From the NCBI RefSeq assembly GCF_001426585.1, contig NZ_LMEI01000009.1, forward strand, positions 461,621-525,620: DNA of 64,000 bases. The letters run 5' to 3'. This DNA is from Streptomyces sp. Root431 (GTDB lineage Bacteria; Actinomycetota; Actinomycetes; Streptomycetales; Streptomycetaceae). The position numbers and the translations under genes were made by a program. The notes under the pieces are model-generated. The model was not told the DNA's origin. It saw nothing but the letters and a program-made list of their open reading frames with translations, and did no database searches. Positions 57,270 through 64,000 of this stretch are shown piece by piece. Numbering within the stretch: the first letter of the stretch is position 1; every line of letters starts with the position of its first letter.

Positions 57270-57809
57270 TCACCACCAGTACGCCGGGTACTTGCCGATG
57301 ACGCCGAGCCGCGAGGCGATCAGGCCCACCAGCACGAGGAGGACGCTGCCGACGGCGAGCAGGACGAGGAAGCGGACGGGCGCCGGGTCCTGGAGGACGG
57401 CGAGGACGGCGGTGGCGGCGGCCGGGGCGTGGACGGCGCGCAGGAGGAGCATGACGGCGACGCTGAGGCCGGCGGCCACGGCGGCGACCCACAGGGAGCG
57501 GCCGAACAGGGCGACGGCGACGAGGCCGAGGATGCCGGAGCCGAGCTGGCCGAGGATCACTCCGCGGGGCTGCGCCGGGGGCAGGACGGGCGTGCTGCAG
57601 ATGATCATCGCGGTGGCCGCGAGCGGGGCGATCATCAGCAGGTGTCCGGTGGCCTCGCCCAGGGCCACCAGGATCACCAGCGACACGACGGTGGCGAGGG
57701 TGCCGAGGGCCGCCGGCCGGGCGCCGGGGAAGGGCGGGGCGCCGCCCGCCCAGCGGCTGCGGGCGGGCGGGGCCGCCGCACCCGCGGGGGTCTGGGTCTG
57801 GTTGCTCAC
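57270..57809 (-). CDS. HPP family membrane protein
   Basis: 179 residues with four helices: TLATVVSLVILVALGEATGHLLMIAPLAATAMII, VILGQLGSGILGLVAVALFG, LWVAAVAAGLSVAVMLLL and VRFLVLLAVGSVLLVLVGLIA. RAVHAPAAATAVLAVL corresponds to the H-P-P-A motif of the HPP family, some members of which are linked to nitrite transport. Start GTG 57809 follows AAGGAGAG. It lies between rhodanese and haloperoxidase genes on the same strand. Confidence 0.82.
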   Translation of the reverse strand: MSNQTQTPAGAAAPPARSRWAGGAPPFPGARPAALGTLATVVSLVILVALGEATGHLLMIAPLAATAMIICSTPVLPPAQPRGVILGQLGSGILGLVAVALFGRSLWVAAVAAGLSVAVMLLLRAVHAPAAATAVLAVLQDPAPVRFLVLLAVGSVLLVLVGLIASRLGVIGKYPAYWW

Positions 57810-57879
57810 GGTGTTCTCTCCTTGGCGGGGCTGGGCGGGGCGGGCGCGGGGGCGCCGGGGTGAGGCGGGGGCAGGGCTG

Positions 57880-59436
57880 TCAGCGGTGGGCGCCGGTGAA
57901 GTACCGCATGGCCTGCCGGTGCACGACCTTGCCGATGCTGTGGCCCATCTCGATGCCGGGCTCGTTGTCGAAGCTCCAGTGCATGCCGCCGTACACGCGG
58001 GAGATGCCGGCCTGCCGGGCCGCCTCACTGAAGGTGGGCCAGTGCAGGACGACGTCGGTGCGCGGGGTGAGGCCGGGCTCGACCGTGGAGGCACCGGCCT
58101 TGAAGCGGTACGAGTCGCCGAAGGAGTCCGAGCCGGTGAAGCGGCGCAGGAACTCGGCGGCCGCGCCGGAGAAGGTGCTGTGCCCGGAGACGGTCGCCGG
58201 GAACGGCGGAACGGCCACGTACGCCTGCCAGTCGACGCCGTCCATGGCGACGGTGCCCTGGCCGGGGCCGCCCCAGGAGTGGATCTGCTGCCCGCGCCGG
58301 TCGTACGGGATGAGGGTCGAGGGGCGGGCGAAGTCGTAGTCGAGCTTGACCGCCCAGGAGCCGATGGCGGCGTCGCACTCGGCCATGTTGAGGCCGAAGA
58401 ACAGCTGGGCGTCCTCGTCGACGCCGTAGCCGTCGCGGGCGGAGACGTACCGTCCCCACATCTGCTGGGCGCCGGGCGGGGTGACGTCGTCGTTGAGCCA
58501 GAACTCGGCGATCGCCTTCTGTTCGTCCGTCAGATTGGCGCTGATGTCGAGGAGTTCCTCGATCGCCGCGGTCATCCGGACCGAGGGGTACGCGGGCGGG
58601 GCGGGCACCGTGAACTGGTCGGGGCGGCTCAGCGCGAAGGGCTTCATCACCGCGAACTGCGGGGTGAGGTAGCGCTGCGTCTTGCCGTTCACGATCAGCG
58701 GGGTCCAGTGGGCCGGGTCCGTCACCGTCGACGGGTCGAACGCGCCGGCGGTCTGCGGGGCGTTGCGGGCCTGGTAGCCGGTCGTGTCGGAGTACGCGGG
58801 GGTGCCGAGCTGGTTGGCGCCGTCGCCGTGCCGGTAGTCGAGGACGGCCCGCGCGGTGCGGCGGCCGATCCACGCGGGGCTGTTCCGGCGGGGGTCGGTG
58901 AGCTCGGGGTCGTGGCCGAGGCTGCGCAGCATCGAGTCGATGGCGACCTTGTACTCGGGGTACAGGTCGAGCAGCGCGAGGTGGGCCGCGTAGCTGATCG
59001 CCTCGTTCTTGTTGTCGAGGGTCCGCTCGGCGCGGGGCCTGCGCAGGGAGCCACCGAAGCGGCTGCCGACGGCGCAGCGGTCGTAGCACGCCCAGGCGTC
59101 GTAGATCGCGTTGTGGATGATCGCGAGGGCGCGGGCGTTGACGGTGGCGGGGCCGAAGCGGTTGCCGGCGGCCTGGTAGCGGCCGAGTATCGCGTCCATC
59201 GCGGCCTGGTTCCAGCGGATGACGACACTGAGGTCGGTGACGGCGCCGGGGGCGCGGCGGCCCGTGCGGGTCTCCGCCTCGAAGCTCGTGGGGACGGCCC
59301 ATGCCGCCGAGCCGGGCAGGGCGAGCACCCCGGCCGCGGCGGCGGACGTGGTGAGCACCCGGCGCCGGGTGAGCGGCGCGCGGGCCGCGGCGGTCTCGGT
59401 GGGTGCGGGAGCGGGGGCGGCGGATCTGTGGGACAT
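57880..59436 (-). CDS. Vanadium-dependent haloperoxidase-like PAP2-superfamily enzyme, Tat-exported
   Basis: 518 residues. A twin-arginine signal (TRRRVLTTSAAAAG, then AWA) ends near residue 48. The three-part phosphate/vanadate pocket is complete: KLDYDFARPSTLIPY, TVSGHSTFSGAA and RVYGGMHWSFDNEPG with the catalytic His. This is the arrangement of vanadium haloperoxidases and related acid phosphatases in Streptomyces. If it binds vanadate it would oxidise halide with H2O2 and halogenate a substrate outside the cytoplasm. Start ATG 59436 follows GAAGGAA. It is the first gene of the minus-strand run. Confidence 0.88.
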   Translation of the reverse strand: MSHRSAAPAPAPTETAAARAPLTRRRVLTTSAAAAGVLALPGSAAWAVPTSFEAETRTGRRAPGAVTDLSVVIRWNQAAMDAILGRYQAAGNRFGPATVNARALAIIHNAIYDAWACYDRCAVGSRFGGSLRRPRAERTLDNKNEAISYAAHLALLDLYPEYKVAIDSMLRSLGHDPELTDPRRNSPAWIGRRTARAVLDYRHGDGANQLGTPAYSDTTGYQARNAPQTAGAFDPSTVTDPAHWTPLIVNGKTQRYLTPQFAVMKPFALSRPDQFTVPAPPAYPSVRMTAAIEELLDISANLTDEQKAIAEFWLNDDVTPPGAQQMWGRYVSARDGYGVDEDAQLFFGLNMAECDAAIGSWAVKLDYDFARPSTLIPYDRRGQQIHSWGGPGQGTVAMDGVDWQAYVAVPPFPATVSGHSTFSGAAAEFLRRFTGSDSFGDSYRFKAGASTVEPGLTPRTDVVLHWPTFSEAARQAGISRVYGGMHWSFDNEPGIEMGHSIGKVVHRQAMRYFTGAHR

Positions 59437-59802
59437 CCCTGGATTCCTTCGCATGATGCCGGGAACGGACGGACGCGGTCCGAAGCTGCGGATCAAACAC
59501 AAACTCGAACAGTTCTCAGGCTGGCGAGATTTGATCGCGTCCGGCAACGGTCGATCGACTTCTTGCATCGCAGGTATGCAAGGAAGCGATGGGCGATGCG
59601 GGGGTGTGCGGGACGTGGTTAGCGTGAGGCGACGGCGTCCGCCCCTCCTGCCGTGATTTCGGCGCGATCCGAGCGGTCCACCGCCCGATCGCACCCGACT
59701 CGGCACCGCACGGCACCCACGGCCCAGGCCCGCACGGTGGCCCCGGCCTCCTCCGCCCGGCACCGCCGGCCCCGCATCGACTCGTGTTGGAGATGCCCGC
59801 GC
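59437..59802. other. Divergent region between haloperoxidase-like and DoxX-like genes
   Basis: 366 bases, no supported gene. Contains the palindrome CTTGCAT-n7-ATGCAAG at 59562-59582. The stretch 59485-59530 is the least GC-rich of the region (GATCAAACACAAACTCGAAC) and probably holds the minus-strand promoter. The DoxX-like gene has GGAG at 59790. Confidence 0.55.
59562..59582. promoter_or_regulatory. Palindrome upstream of the haloperoxidase-like gene
   Basis: Perfect 7-bp arms CTTGCAT and ATGCAAG around CGCAGGT, about 126 bases before the enzyme start. Regulator unknown; it does not match the ARE-like sites nearby. Confidence 0.6.
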
Positions 59803-60357
59803 ATGACCGTTTCCCCCCAGGTGACACCGCCCGCCACCCCCGTCCCGACGTCACCCGCCACGCAGCCTTCGCCCCCGCCCGCCGCCTCGCCGGCCTCCGC
59901 CACCGCCACCGCCTCCCCTCCCTCCGTACCGACGTCCCTCGGCGATCGCTTCGAGCGGATCGCGCCACGGCTGCACGCGCACGGCCTGACCATGCTCCGG
60001 GCCGGTCTCGGCGGCGTGTTCGTCTGGTTCGGCGTCCTCAAGGTCATCGGCTACAGCCCGGCGGCCGCGCTCGTCGTCGCCGTCCTGCCGTTCCCCGCGG
60101 GCGAGTGGTTCGTGCCCGCGCTCGGCTGGGGCGAGGTGGCGCTCGGCCTGTGGCTGGTGTCCGGGCGCCTCCGGGCCGTGGCCCTGCCGGTGCTCGTCGC
60201 CCATCTGTGCGGCACTTTCGCGGTCCTCGTCCTCACGCCGGGCGTGGCCTTCGCCCACGCCAACCCGCTGCTGCTCACCCTGGTGGGCGAGTTCGTCGTG
60301 AAGAACGTGGTACTGCTCGCGGGCGCGGTGGTGGTGACGACCCGTCCGCGCCGCTGA
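59803..60357 (+). CDS. DoxX-like membrane protein
   Basis: 184 residues. A Pro/Thr/Ala-rich N-tail (1-45) is followed by four helices: MLRAGLGGVFVWFGVLKVIG (the DoxX-type opening with a conserved G-x-x-F-x-x-F-G-x-x-K), AAALVVAVLPF, ALGWGEVALGLWLVSG and the pair covering HLCGTFAVLVLTPGVAFA to NVVLLAGAVVV. DoxX proteins take part in thiosulfate oxidation or thiol stress; with a rhodanese gene 2.6 kb away a sulfur link is possible. Start ATG 59803 follows GGAG by 10 bases. Confidence 0.78.
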   Translation: MTVSPQVTPPATPVPTSPATQPSPPPAASPASATATASPPSVPTSLGDRFERIAPRLHAHGLTMLRAGLGGVFVWFGVLKVIGYSPAAALVVAVLPFPAGEWFVPALGWGEVALGLWLVSGRLRAVALPVLVAHLCGTFAVLVLTPGVAFAHANPLLLTLVGEFVVKNVVLLAGAVVVTTRPRR

Positions 60358-60364
60358 ATCCGCG

Positions 60365-60388
60365 AACAAACCTTCCCAACGGTTTGTT
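60365..60388. promoter_or_regulatory. ARE-like gamma-butyrolactone receptor site 1
   Basis: AACAAACC and GGTTTGTT are perfect inverted arms around TTCCCAAC. The right half ACGGTTTGTT fits the known ArpA-type half-site (CGGT-W-Y-G-K). It lies just after the DoxX-like stop and 198 bases before the receptor start. Confidence 0.8.
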
Positions 60389-60488
60389 AGCAACCGCGCT
60401 CGCGGGCCCGGAACAGCGCATGTCCACGGCCTTCTTGGGTAGATACACCCGGCAACACCGAAGCGCCCTGGATCCCAACGAAAGCTCG

Positions 60489-60513
60489 TAGAATACCAAT
60501 CAGTCGGTTTAAG
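60489..60513. promoter_or_regulatory. ARE-like site 2 before the receptor homologue
   Basis: TAGAATACC-n6-CGGTTTAAGG has the ATACC...CGGTTT layout of autoregulatory elements, 73 bases before the receptor-like gene, a position fitting autoregulation. Confidence 0.65.
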
Positions 60514-60585
60514 GACGTCGGGTGGTACGGCGCGACGGGGCGCAAACCCGTGCCGCTGCGACGCATGGTGCTACGGGAGCCGTTG

Positions 60586-61236
60586 GTGACCAAACAAGAG
60601 CGGGGCACACGGACCCGCGACGCGCTGATCAGGTCAGCGGCCGCAGAGTTCGACCTGCACGGCTACGCCATGGCCACGCTGTCCGCGATCAGCCTGGGAG
60701 CCGGCGTCAGTCCCGGGGCGCTCCACTTCCACTTCGAGAACAAGGCGGCGATCGCCGAGGCCGTCGAGGACGCGGCCTGCACGACCCTGCGGCGGACCGC
60801 CCGGATCGCCTACCGCCACCGGTCGAACGCCCTGCAGAACCTCACGGACACCACGCACGCGATCGCCCGCCTGTTCCGCGAGGACATCGTCGTACGGGCG
60901 GGCTTCCGGCTCAGCTGCGCGAACGACTGCCGTACGGAGCTCAATCTGCGCCAGGAATGGCAGAGCTGCGTCCAGCAACGGCTCGCGGAGGCGGCCGACG
61001 AGGGCCTCCTCGCCGCCGGCACAGGCCGTCAGCAGGACCTCGCCCGCACGATCGTCGCCGCCACCGTCGGCCTGGTGACCCTGTGTCAGGACAACGGCGA
61101 GTGGCTCTCCCCCCACACCGTCACCGGCCTGTGGCGGACTCTGCTGCCGACCCTCACGGCTCCCGAGGCCCTCGCGGACCTGGAACCGGCGGGGACGGCG
61201 GCCGTGATCACCCGCTCGCTCGCCCCGGTGGGGTGA
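60586..61236 (+). CDS. Gamma-butyrolactone receptor-like TetR regulator (possibly pseudo-receptor)
   Basis: 216 residues from GTG 60586 (VTKQERGTRTRDALIRSAAAEF) with GGGAG in front. Helix-turn-helix GYAMATLSAISLGAGVSPGALHFHFENKAAIAEAV has the family G-A-L-x-F-H-F. FRLSCANDCRTELNLRQEWQSCVQQRLAEA corresponds to the ligand-domain region of ArpA/ScbR-type proteins; the Trp is in QEWQSC. Pseudo-receptors of this family bind antibiotics or orphan signals rather than butyrolactone; which applies cannot be told. Two ARE-like sites precede it. Confidence 0.87.
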   Translation: MTKQERGTRTRDALIRSAAAEFDLHGYAMATLSAISLGAGVSPGALHFHFENKAAIAEAVEDAACTTLRRTARIAYRHRSNALQNLTDTTHAIARLFREDIVVRAGFRLSCANDCRTELNLRQEWQSCVQQRLAEAADEGLLAAGTGRQQDLARTIVAATVGLVTLCQDNGEWLSPHTVTGLWRTLLPTLTAPEALADLEPAGTAAVITRSLAPVG

Positions 61237-61278
61237 GGACCCGACGCCACCCCTCGGGGAGGGCGTCGGCCCGACGGT

Positions 61279-62247
61279 TCACCCGCCGGCGAGGAGATCC
61301 CGGTACCACGACGCGCGGGCCGGGAATCCCGCGGTGAATCCCGGACCCGGCGCACAGCCGAGGTCCCGCCACGGGCGGTCGTCGGCGAACCAGTGGTCGG
61401 TGGCGAGCATGGCGAGGTGGTGGCGGCCGAAGGGGTGGCCCGCGAGCAGGTCGTACGCCTCGGCCAGATCCACCGCCCCGGCCCGGGGCCGGTCCGTCCC
61501 CGCAAGCAGGAGCTCCTCACAGGGCGCGAGGAGCTCCGCCACCGGCACCGGTTCGGGATGGTTGACGTAGTACGGGCCCGCCTCCGTACGCGGCGAGAGC
61601 GCCGCGCCCAGCAGCACGCCCGCCAAGCTGTCCACGTCGATCACGGAGTGCAGCGAGGCGCCGGCGTCGAGCGGGCCGGGCAGGGCCGCGAGCAGCCGGA
61701 CCAGGCCGGGGATCAGCTGCCGGTCACCCGCCCCGTACACGAGGTGGGGTCGCAGGACGGCCCCGCCCGCGTCGCTCACGTACCGCTCGCCCGCCGCCCG
61801 GGTGCGGCTGGTCGCCGAGCCGGGCGCGAGCGGCAGGGTGCCGGGGGCGGCGGCGCGGAAGGGGCCGCGACCGTGGACGGAGGCGGTGCTCAGGGCGACG
61901 ATCCGGGTCACCCCGGCGCGTACGGCCGCGTCGACCAGCGCCCGCGTCCCGTCGTCGTTGACCGCGTGGAGCAGCTCCTCGTCCCCGCCGATCGCCGACG
62001 CGCAGTGGATCAGTACGTCGACCCCTTCGCAGGCCCGGCGCAGGGAGTCGGGGTCGCGGAGGTCGCCGGTGACGGTCTCGGTCGGGGGACCGCCGTACGC
62101 CTTGGGCTCCTCCCCCGCCGTGACGCCGGCCACGGCGGATCGGACGAGCAGCCGGAGGTGTCCGAGGTCCGCCCGTGCCGCCGCCGTCGCCGCCACGCGC
62201 CGGCCGATGAATCCGGTCGCCCCGGTGATCAGAACGCGAGGGGCCAT
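61279..62247 (-). CDS. NAD(P)-dependent epimerase/reductase in the butyrolactone operon
   Basis: 322 residues, extended short-chain dehydrogenase fold. ITGATGFIGRRV is the GxxGxxG nucleotide site, LIHCASAIGG and LSTASVHG follow. The catalytic YxxxK is not clear: the expected position reads TRAAGERYV, so the active site may be altered. It lies 25 bases after the afsA-type gene on the same strand; NAD-dependent epimerase/dehydratase genes are common neighbours of afsA homologues and are thought to reduce or modify the butyrolactone precursor. Confidence 0.87.
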   Translation of the reverse strand: MAPRVLITGATGFIGRRVAATAAARADLGHLRLLVRSAVAGVTAGEEPKAYGGPPTETVTGDLRDPDSLRRACEGVDVLIHCASAIGGDEELLHAVNDDGTRALVDAAVRAGVTRIVALSTASVHGRGPFRAAAPGTLPLAPGSATSRTRAAGERYVSDAGGAVLRPHLVYGAGDRQLIPGLVRLLAALPGPLDAGASLHSVIDVDSLAGVLLGAALSPRTEAGPYYVNHPEPVPVAELLAPCEELLLAGTDRPRAGAVDLAEAYDLLAGHPFGRHHLAMLATDHWFADDRPWRDLGCAPGPGFTAGFPARASWYRDLLAGG

Positions 62248-62272
62248 GGTTCGCGGGCCTTCCTTGTCCGGT

Positions 62273-63259
62273 TCAGCCCGCCAGGCGGCTGTCGAGGCTG
62301 CCTCCGGCCACCGCCAGGTCCCGGGACGGGGAGGCGGACGGGGATGCGGAGGGGGATACGGACGGGGACGTCAGCGTGCAGGAGAAGACGGACCGGTCGT
62401 CCTGACGGCCCTCGACCCGGACGGTGGTCACCGAAGGGTCGGAGGTGGGCGCGATCTCGGCCTCGATCCAGCAGGGGCTGTCGAGTTCCGCGTAGCGCGC
62501 GAAGGCGACGTCCATGACCTTGGGGAGGTACGCGCCGCTCCCGAGCACCATCGTCGCCGCCTGCCGGGCGGCCTCCAGGAGGAGCATTCCCGGTACGTGG
62601 TCGTTCGGGCGGCGGAAGAGGGTGGCGTGGTCCGTGTTGATCCGCAGCTGCCACTGGCCCGGTCCGGTGCCCGGGGCGAGGACGACATCCTTGGAGTCCT
62701 CTCGGCCGACCAGGTGCGGGGCGACTCCCGGTATCAGCGGGACCGGTCGGCCGAGCGCGGCCATCCGCTCGCCCCGGATGCGGCGGTACGCCGGGGCGGA
62801 GGTGCAGCTGGTCACGGCGCCGCCGGTACCGAGCAGGCGGCCTTCGCAGGTGAGCACCATGGTGGTCCGCAGGCTCCGGAGCCGGTTGCCACTGCTCTTC
62901 ACGTCGGAGACGACGACGTCGATGCTGACGTCCGAGGCGCGGCCGTCGACCGCCAGCGCGTCGGCGTCGACACTGTAGGAGAGGTTCCACATGACGAACT
63001 GATCGTCCGCGGGTACCCCCAATTCGGCATGAGCGACGAGCATGGTGACCTGACGTATCGTCTCGGCCACCAGTACGGGGTCGTGCCGGTCCCCTGCCAC
63101 CGGGGAGAAGAAGGGATGCGCGGCAGGCCAGCTGGCGGAGACGGAGAACCGGTTCTCCCGCAGCTGCGTCCAGCCCGTGGGGATGATGTCCGCGGGATCG
63201 GCTCGGTGCACGAACTCTCCGGGGACGTGTGCCACCGCTCCCCCATCGCTCTGACTCAT
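62273..63259 (-). CDS. afsA: AfsA/ScbA-type gamma-butyrolactone synthase
   Basis: 328 residues with two AfsA hotdog repeats. Repeat 1 (about 25-160): VHRADPADIIPTGWTQL, FSVSASWPAAHPFF, DPVLVAETIRQVTMLVAHAELGVP. Repeat 2 (about 195-300): INTDHATLFRRPNDHVPGMLLLEAARQAA. The HPFF and NDHVPGM segments are the family signatures. AfsA condenses a beta-ketoacyl-ACP thioester with dihydroxyacetone phosphate, the first step to A-factor-type signals. The C-terminal 30 residues are a Ser/Pro repeat. Start ATG 63259 follows GAGGGGG. It diverges from a receptor gene. Confidence 0.94.
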   Translation of the reverse strand: MSQSDGGAVAHVPGEFVHRADPADIIPTGWTQLRENRFSVSASWPAAHPFFSPVAGDRHDPVLVAETIRQVTMLVAHAELGVPADDQFVMWNLSYSVDADALAVDGRASDVSIDVVVSDVKSSGNRLRSLRTTMVLTCEGRLLGTGGAVTSCTSAPAYRRIRGERMAALGRPVPLIPGVAPHLVGREDSKDVVLAPGTGPGQWQLRINTDHATLFRRPNDHVPGMLLLEAARQAATMVLGSGAYLPKVMDVAFARYAELDSPCWIEAEIAPTSDPSVTTVRVEGRQDDRSVFSCTLTSPSVSPSASPSASPSRDLAVAGGSLDSRLAG

Positions 63260-63307
63260 GGTTCCCCCTCGCGTCCCCACGCTCCTGGGCGGATTTTCCA
63301 CCCAGCC

Positions 63308-63335
63308 TAGAATACGTACAGCCCGGTTTTCTTTT
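63308..63335. promoter_or_regulatory. ARE-like site 3 between afsA and its receptor
   Basis: TAGAATACGTAC-n4-CGGTTTTCTTTT has the AATACGTAC...CGGTTT form of autoregulatory elements. It lies in the shared promoter region, 49 bases before afsA and 56 before the receptor start, as in classic scbA/scbR pairs. Confidence 0.75.
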
Positions 63336-63390
63336 CAATGCGTCACGTCACACGGTGAGCACAGACAGCGAGACAGCAGGAGGCGCCGCC

Positions 63391-64000
63391 TTGGCACAAC
63401 AAGCGCGTGCAATCAGAACCCGACGGGCGATCCTGAATTCGGCCGCGACCGTTTTCGCGGAGCGTGGATACGAGCGCACGACCATCGGGGAGATCCTGGT
63501 GCGCGCCGGGGTGACCAAGGGAGCGCTGTACTTCCATTTCGCTTCCAAGGAAGACCTCGCCCTCGGCGTGCTCGACGCCCAGATGCTCGACGTACCGCTG
63601 ACCCCGCCGGCGATCAAGATCCAGGAGCTGGCGGACCAGGCCTTCCTGCTCACCCACCGGCTGCAGCGTGACCCCGTGGTGCGCGCGAGCGTCGCCCTGG
63701 CCCTGGACAGCGGCGCCACCAGCATCGACCGGGTCGCCCCGTTCCAGGCATGGATCGATCACCTGTCGGACATTCTGACGGTCGCGAAGGCGCGGGGGGA
63801 GCTCCTGGTCCATGTGAACGTGACGGACTCGGCCACACTGTTCTCGGGCGCCTTCTCGGGAGTCCAGGCGATGTCCCAGGTCATGTGCGATCGCCAGGAC
63901 CTGGCTCACCGGGTGTCGGTCCTGCTCCAGCACTACATGCCGAGCGTCTGTACGCCGGCGCTTCTGACCAGTCTCGAGCTGACCGCGGAGCGCGCCGTGA
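63391..64000 (+). CDS. ArpA/ScbR-type gamma-butyrolactone receptor (3' end missing)
   Basis: At least 203 residues; the frame is open at the window end. I start at TTG 63391, which has AGGAGG 7-8 bases upstream and gives the family beginning LAQQARAIRTRRAILNSAATVFAERGYERTTI; a GTG at 63355 is in frame but has a weak ribosome site. The helix-turn-helix ends GALYFHFASKEDLA. FQAWIDHLSDILTVAKARGEL contains the conserved ligand-pocket Trp, and FSGAFSGVQAMSQV is the typical C-terminal motif. It should repress its targets until the AfsA-made signal binds. Confidence 0.94.
   Translation, partial: MAQQARAIRTRRAILNSAATVFAERGYERTTIGEILVRAGVTKGALYFHFASKEDLALGVLDAQMLDVPLTPPAIKIQELADQAFLLTHRLQRDPVVRASVALALDSGATSIDRVAPFQAWIDHLSDILTVAKARGELLVHVNVTDSATLFSGAFSGVQAMSQVMCDRQDLAHRVSVLLQHYMPSVCTPALLTSLELTAERAV

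Noticed and set aside
61279..62247. Calling the afsA-linked enzyme a specific butyrolactone reductase
   Set aside because: The nucleotide-binding motif is clear but the catalytic Tyr/Lys pair is not, so only the general epimerase/reductase family is supported.

Overview
This is chromosomal DNA from a Streptomyces or close relative. It is very GC-rich with strong third-position GC bias, has many TetR-type regulators and Tat signals, and carries a gamma-butyrolactone (AfsA/ArpA-type) signalling locus and one rare TTA leucine codon. I place 58 protein-coding genes; two run off the window ends. No rRNA, tRNA, CRISPR array, prophage or complete transposon was seen.

Layout. 0-7 kb: a truncated secreted BNR-repeat protein, a TetR regulator whose 3' end runs into a 35/38-bp tandem repeat, a membrane Ser/Thr kinase, a Tat-exported agmatine deiminase, an Eis-like acetyltransferase and a DUF4239 membrane protein. 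7-15 kb: a molybdenum block with a di-domain molbindin, a MerR/TOBE regulator, PucR, an FAD subunit plus a fused [2Fe-2S]/molybdopterin xanthine-dehydrogenase-type enzyme, and modA without modBC. A half-site RATGYGAG recurs in three of these promoters. 15-18.5 kb: an ECF42-type sigma factor fused to a truncated tyrosine-recombinase-like module, its DGPF/YCII partner, and a divergent DUF998 protein across a large mirror-image promoter region. 18.6-23.3 kb: kdpFABC preceded by a 27-residue membrane peptide.

23.5-33.6 kb: mixed metabolism and regulation, with a LysA-like decarboxylase, TerB, a BlaI/M56 pair, glutaminase, two efflux or membrane genes each facing a TetR gene across clear operators, and a small terminal-inverted-repeat element. 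33.6-41 kb: a cobalamin-riboswitch-controlled BtuFCD-type transporter, an ArsR sensor, an MFS exporter with a His-rich tail, a cold-shock protein and a KimA-like permease. 41-49.4 kb: an MFS/M20/amidohydrolase/TetR operon with a divergent double-AsnC regulator, a LysR gene with a TTA codon, and an AhpD-like protein with a divergent TetR.

50-64 kb reads as an uncharacterised biosynthetic or secondary-metabolic locus. It has an acyl-CoA-synthetase-type ligase, a B12-dependent glutamate mutase whose E subunit is fused to an FAD/NAD(P)-binding oxidoreductase, the mutase S subunit, a cupin, a rhodanese, an HPP membrane protein, a Tat-exported vanadium-haloperoxidase-like enzyme and a DoxX-like protein. 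A gamma-butyrolactone synthase (AfsA type), an epimerase/reductase and two ArpA-type receptors with ARE-like operators follow. The B12 importer 12 kb away would supply the cofactor the mutase needs; that functional link is inference.
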